Positions 17,459 to 24,842 of a stretch of DNA of 47,847 nt are shown here, piece by piece. Each line of letters begins with the position of its first letter. Positions within the stretch are counted from its first letter, which is position 1. Under the pieces are notes generated by a model. That model was not told the origin of the DNA, ran no database searches, and saw nothing but the letters and a program-made list of their open reading frames with translations. Source of the stretch: Flavobacteriales bacterium (GTDB taxonomy: Bacteria > Bacteroidota > Bacteroidia > Flavobacteriales > Flavobacteriaceae); assembly GCA_027039975.1 (NCBI GenBank), contig JALWFE010000039.1, positions 1 through 47,847 on the forward strand, in the 5' to 3' direction. A program made the position numbers and the translations under genes.

Positions 17459-18133
17459 ATGCGAATAGATATTTTAAGTGCCATTCCGCAACTTTTGGAC
17501 AGTTTTCTGAATTACAGTATCGTTCAAAGGGCAAAAGATAAAGGTTTGGTAGAAATTTTTGTTCACGATATTCACGCTTACGGCAAGGGCAAATACAAGC
17601 AAATAGATGATTATCAATACGGTGGCGGGGCAGGTATGGTGTTGATGGTGGAGCCGCTCGACCGGTTGATATCGCAACTCAAATCGGAACGGGTTTATGA
17701 CGAGATTATATTTATGACGCCTGATGCACCGGTTTTAAAACAATCAACGGTCAATGAATTGTCGTTAAAAACTAATTTGATAATTGTAGCCGGACATTAT
17801 AAAGGTGTTGATCAACGCTTGCGTGATTTGCACGTTACACGCGAAATATCCATTGGCGATTATGTGTTATCAGGCGGCGAGCTGCCGGCTGCCGTTTTGA
17901 CCGATGCTATTGTCAGATTAATCCCGGGCGCTATGAATGACCAAACTTCGGCTTTGTCCGATTCATTTCAAAACGGTCTGTTAGCCCCGCCGGTTTATAC
18001 ACGACCGCCGGAATATAAAGGAATGAAAGTCCCGGAAATTTTACTGTCTGGCAATCATCAAAAAATTGCCGAATGGCGGGAACAACAAGCAGAGGAAATT
18101 ACCAAAAAAATCCGGCCTGATTTGATGCAATAA
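17459..18133 (+). CDS. trmD: tRNA (guanine-N1-)-methyltransferase
   Basis: SPOUT-fold enzyme that methylates G37 of tRNAs reading codons that start with C (and some others), preventing frameshifts. The 224 residues contain the family text RIDILSAIPQLLDSF at the start, DYQYGGGAGMVLMVEPL, GHYKGVDQRL, the knot motif ISIGDYVLSGGELPAAVLTDA and the C-terminal GLLAPPVYTRPPEYKGMKVPEILLSG region. It is somewhat shorter than the E. coli protein but usual for Flavobacteriia. It is not next to rimM or rplS here. The downstream hairpin is shared with the convergent tRNA operon. Confidence 0.97.
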   Translation: MRIDILSAIPQLLDSFLNYSIVQRAKDKGLVEIFVHDIHAYGKGKYKQIDDYQYGGGAGMVLMVEPLDRLISQLKSERVYDEIIFMTPDAPVLKQSTVNELSLKTNLIIVAGHYKGVDQRLRDLHVTREISIGDYVLSGGELPAAVLTDAIVRLIPGAMNDQTSALSDSFQNGLLAPPVYTRPPEYKGMKVPEILLSGNHQKIAEWREQQAEEITKKIRPDLMQ

Positions 18134-18138
18134 AAAAA

Positions 18139-18168
18139 AAAAGCCGCGATAAAGATTACACGGCTTTT
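18139..18168. terminator. Bidirectional terminator between trmD and the tRNA operon
   Basis: AAAAGCCG (18139-18146) pairs with CGGCTTTT (18161-18168). On the minus strand the stem is followed by a run of about 12 T, strong for the tRNA operon; on the plus strand it ends trmD. Confidence 0.8.
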
Positions 18169-18172
18169 GCTG

Positions 18173-18258
18173 TGCGCACGACAGGACTTGAACCTGCACG
18201 GCCTGTAACAGCCACTAGGCCCTCAACCTAGCGTGTCTACCAATTCCACCACGTGCGC
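18173..18258 (-). tRNA. tRNA-Leu (anticodon GAG)
   Basis: 86-nt class II tRNA. The acceptor arms GCGCACG and CGTGCGC pair perfectly, with discriminator A. The D arm has TGGTAGACACG, the anticodon loop is TTGAGGG, there is a long variable arm, and the T loop has GGTTCAAGTCC. CCA is not encoded. Last gene of a three-tRNA operon. Confidence 0.96.
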
Positions 18259-18310
18259 ATAATATAAAAACAAAAAAAGTTAAGCGTATTGCCTAACTTG
18301 ATTTGGTTTG

Positions 18311-18383
18311 TGACCCGGCTGAGGCTCGAACTCAGGACCCTCTCCTTAAAAGGGAGATGCTCTACCTACTGAGCTACCGGGTC
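18311..18383 (-). tRNA. tRNA-Lys (anticodon TTT), copy 2 of the operon
   Basis: 73 nt with acceptor GACCCGG paired to CCGGGTC, anticodon loop CTTTTAA, T loop GTTCGAGCC. CCA not encoded. Identical to the copy at 18423-18495; the spacer between them is 39 bp. Confidence 0.97.
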
Positions 18384-18422
18384 GGTAAATATTTAATTAA
18401 AATATCAAAATTTCAAAAAAAG

Positions 18423-18495
18423 TGACCCGGCTGAGGCTCGAACTCAGGACCCTCTCCTTAAAAGGGAGATGCTCTACCTACTGAGCTACCGGGTC
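18423..18495 (-). tRNA. tRNA-Lys (anticodon TTT), copy 1 of the operon
   Basis: 73 nt, identical in sequence to 18311-18383. It is the promoter-proximal gene of the operon Lys-Lys-Leu. Confidence 0.97.
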
Positions 18496-18513
18496 TTCCT
18501 TTTGTTAGGCGTG

Positions 18514-18545
18514 CAAATATATAAACATTTTTATTTTTGACAAAA
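18514..18545 (-). promoter_or_regulatory. Promoter of the tRNA operon (TTTG-N19-TATATTTG)
   Basis: On the minus strand TTTTG (18541-18545) is followed after 19 bp by TATATTTG (18514-18521). Both elements and the spacing fit the Bacteroidota housekeeping consensus; this is the best promoter in the window. Confidence 0.8.
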
Positions 18546-18636
18546 CAAAACCCTATTTTTTACGCATTCTTGATATGAAATTTTATTCTGTCCGGTAATA
18601 TATATAATGTGTTACTGTGGTCGGTAAGATAAAGTT

Positions 18637-19119
18637 TTAATTTTTAGGCGGAAAGTCAGCCAAAAGTTTGTAAATGGCCGTTTCAAATTTTTTATAATCG
18701 TTACCTTTTAAATTGATATAGGTGTGACCGGACCAGACGACTTTTTTATTTTTTAAATCAATAATATCGATGTAAAAAATACCTTCTTTTGTTTTTTCAA
18801 TGCGGGCGTGTCGGTGGTAAGGAAAATACGGATATGGATATACATCTATTCTGTCGTGTAATTTGGTAAAAATATTGACAATGAAATCGGGATGACTGGA
18901 TTTGGTAAAACCTTTTTGTAACAAAGCTTCCGAAATGGTTCGGACGATAAAGCGTTTCTTTTTGAGCGGAATTTTCAAATGATCCAAACCTTTTTTATAA
19001 AACGCATAGGTTTTGTAAGAGCCGAAATCAACCGATTTATCGTAATCGATTTTGGTTGATGAACAAGAGGTGAGTAATAAAAATGAAACAAAAAAGACTG
19101 TTAATAGTTTGATTTTCAT
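18637..19119 (-). CDS. DUF4136 family lipoprotein
   Basis: Small envelope lipoprotein of unknown function. I choose the ATG at 19119, because the residues after it form a lipoprotein signal (MKIKLLTVFFVSFLLLTSCSS, lipobox LTSC); an in-frame start 57 bp upstream would hide this signal. The mature part has the DUF4136 pattern: IDYDKSVDFGSYKTYAFYK, then ISEALLQKGF..PDFIVN and a C-terminal KKVVWSGHTYINL. A proline/tyrosine-rich stretch (VYPYPYFPYHRH) lies in the middle. It follows the RsmI-like gene by 46 bp and is probably part of the dnaA-proximal unit. Confidence 0.85.
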   Translation of the reverse strand: MKIKLLTVFFVSFLLLTSCSSTKIDYDKSVDFGSYKTYAFYKKGLDHLKIPLKKKRFIVRTISEALLQKGFTKSSHPDFIVNIFTKLHDRIDVYPYPYFPYHRHARIEKTKEGIFYIDIIDLKNKKVVWSGHTYINLKGNDYKKFETAIYKLLADFPPKN

Positions 19120-19165
19120 AAGATGAATTTTGTTTGAAGTAATCAAAAACCGTTCCAAATTCCGT

Positions 19166-19876
19166 TTATCCGGCATGAAACAAAAATACCGCCGGACGTT
19201 TGTGCAAATCCGGGATGTTTTTTTGCCATTCTTTTACGGGCAAAGTTTTGATATATTCGGTAGGGAGTGTTAAATCACACGCTACACAGAGTAAAGTTGC
19301 GGGATGTAGAAATTTTAACAAACTTTGTAGTAATTTTTGATTACGGTAAGGTGTTTCTATGAATATTTTTGTACAATTGTTTTTAGCGGACAGTTGTTCG
19401 AGTTGTTTGATTTTGCGTTTTAAGGCTGCCGGTTCTTTGGGCAGGTAACCTTCAAAGGAAAATTTTTGTCCGTTAAGCCCTGAACTCATCAGGGCTAACA
19501 TCAAAGAGGAGGGACCTGTCAGAGGTTTTACATAGATGTCGTTTTTATGAGCCAAAGTAACGACGAGATTTCCCGGGTCGGCAACGGCCGGCAATCCGGC
19601 TTCCGACAGTAAACCCATATCCGTACCTTGAAGCAAGGGCGTGATAAATTCTAGCAGGTTGGCTGATTTATGATGTTTGTTCAATTGATATACAGTCAAT
19701 TCCGATTGATCTTTTTTCGGGCAAATCCGTTTGATATACCGGCGGGCTGTTTTTTCGTTTTCCACGATAAAACAGGTCAGATTTGAAATGGTTTGCTTGA
19801 CGGCCTCCGGCAAAATTTCATTGAAAGAGGTATCACCAAGCGGTGCGGGAATTAAAAATAAAGTACCTTTTTTCAA
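19166..19876 (-). CDS. SAM-dependent methyltransferase, RsmI-like (tetrapyrrole methylase fold)
   Basis: Relative of RsmI, which 2'-O-methylates C1402 of 16S rRNA with RsmH. The 236 residues keep the N-terminal TLFLIPAPLGD, the SAM-site LLSEAGLPAVADPG and PLTGPSSLMLALMSSGL, and the FEGYLPKEPAALKRKIKQLE region, followed by FIETPYRN. The C-terminal domain of classical RsmI is missing; this short form is the usual one in Bacteroidota, which often carry it in addition to a full-length RsmI. The rRNA target is therefore not certain. It overlaps the phosphatase gene by four bases. Confidence 0.87.
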   Translation of the reverse strand: MKKGTLFLIPAPLGDTSFNEILPEAVKQTISNLTCFIVENEKTARRYIKRICPKKDQSELTVYQLNKHHKSANLLEFITPLLQGTDMGLLSEAGLPAVADPGNLVVTLAHKNDIYVKPLTGPSSLMLALMSSGLNGQKFSFEGYLPKEPAALKRKIKQLEQLSAKNNCTKIFIETPYRNQKLLQSLLKFLHPATLLCVACDLTLPTEYIKTLPVKEWQKNIPDLHKRPAVFLFHAG

Positions 19877-20337
19877 GATGAAAATTTTTTTGCAATTGCC
19901 GTGGTGGCTTTGTCCAACATATTAAAAACCAGTTTGGCGGCATTTTTACCTTTACCGTATGAATCGGGAACCGGCATATTTTCACCCGGAAAAAGTTCGT
20001 TGAGAATAAAGTCCACTTTTTCCAAATCCTGCGGTTTACGGGCAAATGATTGTATCAATTCCCAATTATAATCGTCCATTATATAGATTTTGTCAAAACG
20101 GTCAAAATCAGCGGTTTCAAATGGTCTTGCACGTAATCCGGAAATATCCAAACCGTGTTCACGGGCAATTTCTTGTGAAGTCGGACAAGGTGGTTCGCCG
20201 GCATGATAATTGTCCAAACCGGCCGAATCCACTTCAACTTTACGGGAATCCACTTTCTGACGCAATAATGCTTCTGCCAACGGCGAACGGCAAATATTTC
20301 CCAAACATACCATTAAAATTTTCTTTTTGTCAGGCAT
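19873..20337 (-). CDS. Low-molecular-weight protein-tyrosine phosphatase
   Basis: Cysteine-dependent phosphatase; bacterial members commonly act on tyrosine kinases of polysaccharide export, but that target is only an inference. The P-loop CLGNICRS gives nucleophile C11 and R17 (C-x5-R-S). The general-acid aspartate is likely in VPDSYGKG near residue 119, where the family usually has DPYY/DPYG. The 154 residues match the family length. It lies 27 bp downstream of dnaA and overlaps the methyltransferase by ATGA; the order dnaA-phosphatase-methyltransferase is a common flavobacterial arrangement. Confidence 0.92.
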   Translation of the reverse strand: MPDKKKILMVCLGNICRSPLAEALLRQKVDSRKVEVDSAGLDNYHAGEPPCPTSQEIAREHGLDISGLRARPFETADFDRFDKIYIMDDYNWELIQSFARKPQDLEKVDFILNELFPGENMPVPDSYGKGKNAAKLVFNMLDKATTAIAKKFSS

Positions 20338-20364
20338 AAAAATTATTTCACAAGTTAGAAAAAA

Positions 20365-21786
20365 TTATAAGGAAAAACGGACTTCCAAATCTTTAAAATA
20401 TTTATTGAATTCCCTGTCGATATCTATAAGACCGTCTATGGTTTTGCAAGCGTGTAAAACCGTTGCGTGGTTGCGGTTACCGATATGTTTGCCGATTTCG
20501 GTATAAGGTTTATTGGTGATTTTTTTGGCAAAATACATAGCAAATTGCCGGGCTTGAACGATATCGCGCTTGCGGGATTTGGATTGAATATCTTCTACTT
20601 CCACATTGAAATATTTGCTGACAATTTCCAAAATCATTTCAATGGAATAGGTTTTTTTGTTTTGTTTGACATAATTTTGAACGATTTCACGGGCTAAATC
20701 CAAATTGATTTCTTTGTGGTCAAAAGAAGCGTGTGCAATCAATGAAATGATAATACCTTCCAATTCGCGAATATTGGTTTTTATACTGCGGGCAATATAT
20801 TCGATAACATCACCGGGAAGTTTGACACCGTCTGCAAACAACTTGTTGTGTATAATTTGTTTACGCATTTGATAATCCGGTTTTTGCAACTCGGCTGACA
20901 AGCCCCATTTAAAACGGGATAACAGGCGTTGCTGGATGTCTTGCATATCTACGGGTGTTTTATCGGCGGTTAAAATGATTTGTTTTTTGTTTTGATGTAA
21001 GTGGTTGAAAATGTGAAAAAAGACATCTTGTGTGCCGCCTTTTCCCGATAAAAATTGAATATCGTCTACGATTAAAACGTCAATCATTTGGTAAAAATGA
21101 ATAAAATCATTGCGATTATTGCGCTGCGTGGCAGTAGAATATTGTTGTATAAATTTTTCGGTGGATACGTATAAGACCGTTTTTTCGGGAAAACGGCTTT
21201 TGACTTCCACACCGATTGCATTAGCCAAGTGTGTCTTGCCCAGCCCTACATCACCGTAAATCAATAAGGGATTAAACGAAGTACCTCCCGGTTTTTTTGA
21301 TACGGCCAAAGCGGCATTGCGTGCCAACCGGTTGGAACTTCCTTCAACAAAATTGTCAAAAGTATAATTCGGATTTAATTGCGAATCGATATTGATTTTT
21401 TTGATTCCCGGAAATGCAAATGGATTTTTAATCTCGGGAACAAAATTTTTGGTTGTCTTACGGTTTCTGGTTTCAACTTTCGGACGGTTCGAACTCGGAA
21501 GATCCATCAGATGGGATTTCTTTTTGTCGGCATCGGCACTCATCTTGATGCTGTAAACCAATCCGACATCAGGTCCGGCATATTTGGTCAATGCAATTTT
21601 TAATAACTGCAAATAGTGGTTCTCAATCCACTCGTAGTAGTATTTGCTCGGGAGTTGAATTTTTAATTTGTTATCTTTAAAATCAATAGGAACCAATGGT
21701 TTGAACCAAGTTTCATACACGGTTTCATCAACATTATCTTTGATAAAGGACAAACATTTACTCCAAATCGTAAGGGCTTGGTTCAT
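20365..21786 (-). CDS. dnaA: Chromosomal replication initiator protein DnaA
   Basis: AAA+ initiator that binds oriC. Domain I is at 1 to about 80, a short basic linker follows, and the AAA+ domain starts near 140 with YTFDNFVEGSSNRLARNAA. Walker A is GDVGLGKT (178-185), Walker B is VLIVDDIQFL (237-246). The C-terminal DNA-binding domain contains the DnaA signature GNRNHATVLHACKTI. The 473 residues are full length. I found no cluster of TTATCCACA-like boxes in the 209 bp upstream (21787-21995), so oriC is probably not directly here, or its boxes are too degenerate to recognise by eye. Confidence 0.98.
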   Translation of the reverse strand: MNQALTIWSKCLSFIKDNVDETVYETWFKPLVPIDFKDNKLKIQLPSKYYYEWIENHYLQLLKIALTKYAGPDVGLVYSIKMSADADKKKSHLMDLPSSNRPKVETRNRKTTKNFVPEIKNPFAFPGIKKINIDSQLNPNYTFDNFVEGSSNRLARNAALAVSKKPGGTSFNPLLIYGDVGLGKTHLANAIGVEVKSRFPEKTVLYVSTEKFIQQYSTATQRNNRNDFIHFYQMIDVLIVDDIQFLSGKGGTQDVFFHIFNHLHQNKKQIILTADKTPVDMQDIQQRLLSRFKWGLSAELQKPDYQMRKQIIHNKLFADGVKLPGDVIEYIARSIKTNIRELEGIIISLIAHASFDHKEINLDLAREIVQNYVKQNKKTYSIEMILEIVSKYFNVEVEDIQSKSRKRDIVQARQFAMYFAKKITNKPYTEIGKHIGNRNHATVLHACKTIDGLIDIDREFNKYFKDLEVRFSL

Positions 21787-21955
21787 AGACAGTTATAAGA
21801 TTAAAGGTTGTTAAAATGGACTTTTTGTCTCGTTTTAATGGTGCAAATTTGAGACAATTTTTCCGATTAAAAAAATTTTTTAGGCTTGAATTTTTAGAAA
21901 TTTTTAACTATTATTTATATCGTAAAAAAAGACTGATTTTTACAAAAAATTATCA

Positions 21956-21963
21956 TACTTTTG
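21956..21963 (+). promoter_or_regulatory. Putative -7 box of the thioesterase gene
   Basis: TACTTTTG, perfect TAnnTTTG, 32 bp before the ATG at 21996. Confidence 0.5.
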
Positions 21964-21995
21964 TCGTAAACAATTATTGATAATATAATGATAAA

Positions 21996-22403
21996 ATGAG
22001 TGTAAAAATTCACGAATTGAAATTTAAAACCCGTTATGCCGAAACTGACCAAATGGGCTATATCCACCACAGTATTTATGCACAGTATTATGAAATGGGA
22101 CGTATTGATTTAATGAATAAAATAGGTATTTCATACAAACAGATGGAAAAAGATGGCTACATATTACCGGTTTATCAATTACAAACCAAATATTTTATTC
22201 CGTTGACTTTTGATGAATTGGTGACCCTTAAAACTTATATCAAATATTTAAAAGGTGTCCGCTTGGCATTCGGTTATGAAATCTATAACGAAGCAGGTCA
22301 AAAAGCTAATGAAGGCGAAGTGGTTTTGGTCTTTGCCGGAGCTGACGGAAAACCTATACGTCCGCCTCAATATTTTGTTGAAAAAATAAAAAGTTTGTTA
22401 TAA
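21996..22403 (+). CDS. Acyl-CoA thioesterase, hotdog fold (YbgC/4-hydroxybenzoyl-CoA thioesterase type)
   Basis: Predicted hydrolase of acyl-CoA thioesters. The 135 residues match the family, with the active-site helix region FKTRYAETDQMGYIHHSIYAQYYEMGR near residues 9-35, where the aspartate of ETDQMG is the expected catalytic residue. The strand RLAFGYEIYNEAGQKANEGEVVLVF completes the hotdog core. It is transcribed away from dnaA. Substrate unknown. A small hairpin at 22458-22471 may end it. Confidence 0.9.
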   Translation: MSVKIHELKFKTRYAETDQMGYIHHSIYAQYYEMGRIDLMNKIGISYKQMEKDGYILPVYQLQTKYFIPLTFDELVTLKTYIKYLKGVRLAFGYEIYNEAGQKANEGEVVLVFAGADGKPIRPPQYFVEKIKSLL

Positions 22404-22457
22404 TAGATGTTTTATCTCTATACTTATTACTTCAAAAATTTTATATATCCTAAATGA

Positions 22458-22471
22458 AACCGGCACCGGTT
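22458..22471. terminator. Weak hairpin between convergent thioesterase and lipoprotein genes
   Basis: AACCGG and CCGGTT pair with two bases between them, followed by ATTTTG on the plus strand. Short, so only tentative. Confidence 0.3.
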
Positions 22472-22539
22472 ATTTTGTAAAAGTTATTCGGGAATGACGG
22501 GAAGGTTTATACGGGTCATTTTGCGTTAAAACGCTGATT

Positions 22540-22683
22540 TTATTGTTTGTAACAAAGATTTTGTGAAGAAACTTTTTGATATTTGTAAACTTTCGGGCAA
22601 GGTTGACTGGTTTTAGGAGAACAGCTTGTTAAGAACAAGAAACCTGTGAGTATGATAACAATGCTGATGATTTTTATTTTCAT
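22540..22683 (-). CDS. Small lipoprotein, unknown function
   Basis: A 47-residue protein starting at the ATG at 22683: IISIVIILTGFLFLTSC forms a lipoprotein signal with lipobox LTSC, leaving a mature peptide of about 27 residues rich in Lys, Tyr and Cys (SPKTSQPCPKVYKYQK..). A longer reading from 22740 would overlap the upstream gene and bury the signal. It is not recognisable by family. It is the last gene of the barrel/SprT/PP-loop group. The clear lipobox is the only support for it being real. Confidence 0.55.
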   Translation of the reverse strand: MKIKIISIVIILTGFLFLTSCSPKTSQPCPKVYKYQKVSSQNLCYKQ

Positions 22684-22723
22684 AATTGATAGACTTTTTT
22701 GATAATGTAAAATTAAAAAAAAA

Positions 22724-23449
22724 TTATGAAAGTAATACATCTATAAACCAAAAACCGGTATCCCAATTTGTTTTTTTAACATTTCTATTGAAGTTATCTT
22801 TATCTTTTTGGTTGCAAGGCTTAAATGTTTTAAAAATTTTATCACCTAATGAATAAGATATAGGTTGTTTGAAGTCGGGACTGTCGTAAACAAAAGTATG
22901 AAATTCACCGTTTTCGCCGCACCAATCAACATCAGTTGGCAAATCATTGAGAAAATTTTCATCAAAACGACGTCCTACAAAATTTTTATTTAATAATTTG
23001 GCATTGACACTGATAACAACGGCTTTTATACCACTTTGAATAATTTTGACGGCTAATTCTTCGGTTGATTCGCCCCAAACCGGGAAGTCGGTTTGTATTT
23101 GAATGCTTTGCATTTGTTTGATGCGGTATGTCTTTAAGTCTTCAAGAAAGATATCTCCGAAATGAACTTTATTATAGCCCTGTATTTTTAAGTGTTTTAA
23201 ATGTTCACTCATAATTTTATTATATGATGCCATATCCACATCTTTGTCGAGTGGGATTTTATAAAGTGGTAAATCTAATGCTTCCGCTTGTTTTTCCAAC
23301 AATTCGATACGTAATCCGTGCATGGAAACACGGTTTAAATCTTTATTAACGGTAGTCAATAATAAATCCGGTTTTTGATTGTTTTTAATAAGTTTGTGCA
23401 GGGAATATGCAGCATCTTTACCACTGCTCCAACTGAGAATACTTTTCAT
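22724..23449 (-). CDS. PP-loop ATPase of the diphthine-ammonia-ligase (Dph6/DUF71) family
   Basis: Adenine-nucleotide alpha-hydrolase fold enzyme. Eukaryotic and archaeal relatives amidate diphthine on EF2; bacteria lack diphthamide, so the bacterial reaction is different and unknown. The PP-loop is SWSSGKDAA at residues 6-14. The family C-terminal signature CGENGEFHTFVYDSP is present, as are HFGDIFLEDLKTYR and FPVWGEST. At 241 residues it is full length. It overlaps the SprT-like gene by four bases, which implies coupling with it. Some bacterial relatives are linked to cofactor salvage; nothing in this window supports a particular choice. Confidence 0.88.
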   Translation of the reverse strand: MKSILSWSSGKDAAYSLHKLIKNNQKPDLLLTTVNKDLNRVSMHGLRIELLEKQAEALDLPLYKIPLDKDVDMASYNKIMSEHLKHLKIQGYNKVHFGDIFLEDLKTYRIKQMQSIQIQTDFPVWGESTEELAVKIIQSGIKAVVISVNAKLLNKNFVGRRFDENFLNDLPTDVDWCGENGEFHTFVYDSPDFKQPISYSLGDKIFKTFKPCNQKDKDNFNRNVKKTNWDTGFWFIDVLLS

Positions 23450-24072
23450 AATTTATCCGGATTTATGGGAAAAACTTCGGCATTTTGATGGATTAAATAG
23501 ACCTTTTGATTGGATAAACGTAAACATTTATAACGGGTTCGACGTTTTTCTTGCAATTGATAAACCACTCCATTCGGTAATGCAAAAACTTGCCCCGGAT
23601 TCAATTCAAAGACATATTTGGTTTGCGAATTTGATTTCTCGTTATATTTTGAAAGTTTAAGATATAAATTGCCGTCTCCTGCTGTGCTGGCTTTCGGATT
23701 ACGGGCATAAGTTTTCAAATCGGGGATAATGTCTTCGGGAAAAATACCGGGATGGATAAAATTTTGTAAAAGATTGCCAAAGGTTTGTTTCCATTCTTTA
23801 CCATGCGGTTTGATGTTTTCTCCAAAATGTTTATAAGTCAAAAAATGGGCGATTTCGTGTAATAAAGTGATTAAAAATTGGTATTTGTTGAGATTATAAT
23901 TTACACTTATTTGATGTTTATAAGGAGTAATTCTTTTAAAATCTCCCAATTTACTACTTCTTGATTTAGAGATTTTCAAGTGTAGCTCCTTATGAGTGAA
24001 TAATAGTTTGATTACGGGTTCAACTGCCTGTTCCGGAATGTATTTTTTTAAAATATTTCTGGCTGTCTGCAT
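23446..24072 (-). CDS. SprT-like zinc metalloprotease domain protein
   Basis: The zinc-binding motif HEIAH is in TLLHEIAHFLTYKHFG, with the downstream PHGKEWKQTFGNLL that carries a third ligand in the SprT/Spartan family. Eukaryotic Spartan degrades DNA-protein crosslinks; the role of the bacterial family is not settled. The 208 residues end in a region with a beta-rich YKCLRLSNQKVYLIH segment. It starts one base after the barrel-protein stop and overlaps the PP-loop gene, so it is translated from the same mRNA as both. Confidence 0.87.
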   Translation of the reverse strand: MQTARNILKKYIPEQAVEPVIKLLFTHKELHLKISKSRSSKLGDFKRITPYKHQISVNYNLNKYQFLITLLHEIAHFLTYKHFGENIKPHGKEWKQTFGNLLQNFIHPGIFPEDIIPDLKTYARNPKASTAGDGNLYLKLSKYNEKSNSQTKYVFELNPGQVFALPNGVVYQLQEKRRTRYKCLRLSNQKVYLIHQNAEVFPINPDKL

Positions 24073-24073
24073 T

Positions 24074-24682
24074 TTAATTTAGTGGAATATTAATTGTAAC
24101 GGGAATGATTAAATTGTGAATGTATGAACCGTCTATAATTTCTTCTAAACCGTATAGTGCATTCAGGTCAATAGTAACGCTGTCACTAATACGGATACCA
24201 AATCCCGATAAAATTTTCGGGTCAAATTTGTTAATATTTAAATCTCCGTTTTGATCCAGCAGTAGTGAAGGTACATAACCGACAGAAATGAAAAAATGTT
24301 TAGAAAGATTGATGTTGCCCGTAATTTCAAAATTGAGGTAACTTAAAAAAATATTTAATTCATTGACGGAATAAACGTCCGGGTCCAAATTGTGGTGAAT
24401 ATTTGTTTTGTCATAATTGATATTTAATTTTAAAGAACCTATTATTGCATCCAGACGCACGAAGACACCACCTTTATACAAAGCAATATAATCCGCTAAT
24501 TGATTATCACCTTCAACGACATTTTCACCTTTTAAAATACTGTTGATGTCTGTGTTTAATTTTAATTCGGGTAAAAGAGCCGTTGAAACATTTAATCCGG
24601 CTGTTAAACCGTAACGTAATCTGATTTGTGAAAATGAATTGAGACTAACAAAAATTAGTAATAAAAATAATATTCGTTTCAT
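24074..24682 (-). CDS. Outer-membrane beta-barrel protein (PorT-like family)
   Basis: 202 residues with a signal peptide (RILFLLLIFVSLNSFSQ) followed by alternating hydrophobic/polar strands: RLRYGLTAGLNVSTALL, GGVFVRLDAIIGSLKLNINYD, LNFEITGNINLSKHFFISVGYVPSLLL and a final IPVTINIPL. This is the layout of the small 8-strand barrels common in Bacteroidota and annotated as PorT-family or outer-membrane beta-barrel domain proteins. No ligand or partner can be read. It is first in a unit with the SprT-like and PP-loop genes and has its own TAnnTTTG box. Confidence 0.82.
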   Translation of the reverse strand: MKRILFLLLIFVSLNSFSQIRLRYGLTAGLNVSTALLPELKLNTDINSILKGENVVEGDNQLADYIALYKGGVFVRLDAIIGSLKLNINYDKTNIHHNLDPDVYSVNELNIFLSYLNFEITGNINLSKHFFISVGYVPSLLLDQNGDLNINKFDPKILSGFGIRISDSVTIDLNALYGLEEIIDGSYIHNLIIPVTINIPLN

Positions 24683-24711
24683 TTTTATAAATTTTATAAG
24701 TTTTGTAACAA

Positions 24712-24719
24712 CAAAAATA
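24712..24719 (-). promoter_or_regulatory. Putative -7 box of the barrel/SprT/PP-loop unit
   Basis: TATTTTTG on the minus strand, perfect TAnnTTTG, 29 bp before the ATG at 24682. Confidence 0.5.
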
Positions 24720-24842
24720 TAAAAAATTCTAATAACTTGGATAAGAAATTTAAAAAATCAGGACAGCTTATCTATCATGATTTTAATATTTTGATAAAAC
24801 AAACTTATAAAATATTAAAAGACCTTTTATATTTTTTGGTTC

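Noticed and set aside
18311-18495. Assembly artefact explaining the two identical tRNA-Lys genes
   Set aside because: The flanking spacers differ, and tandem identical tRNA genes are common.
21787-21995. oriC next to dnaA
   Set aside because: AT-rich, but I found no cluster of DnaA boxes; cumulative GC skew of the genome would be needed.
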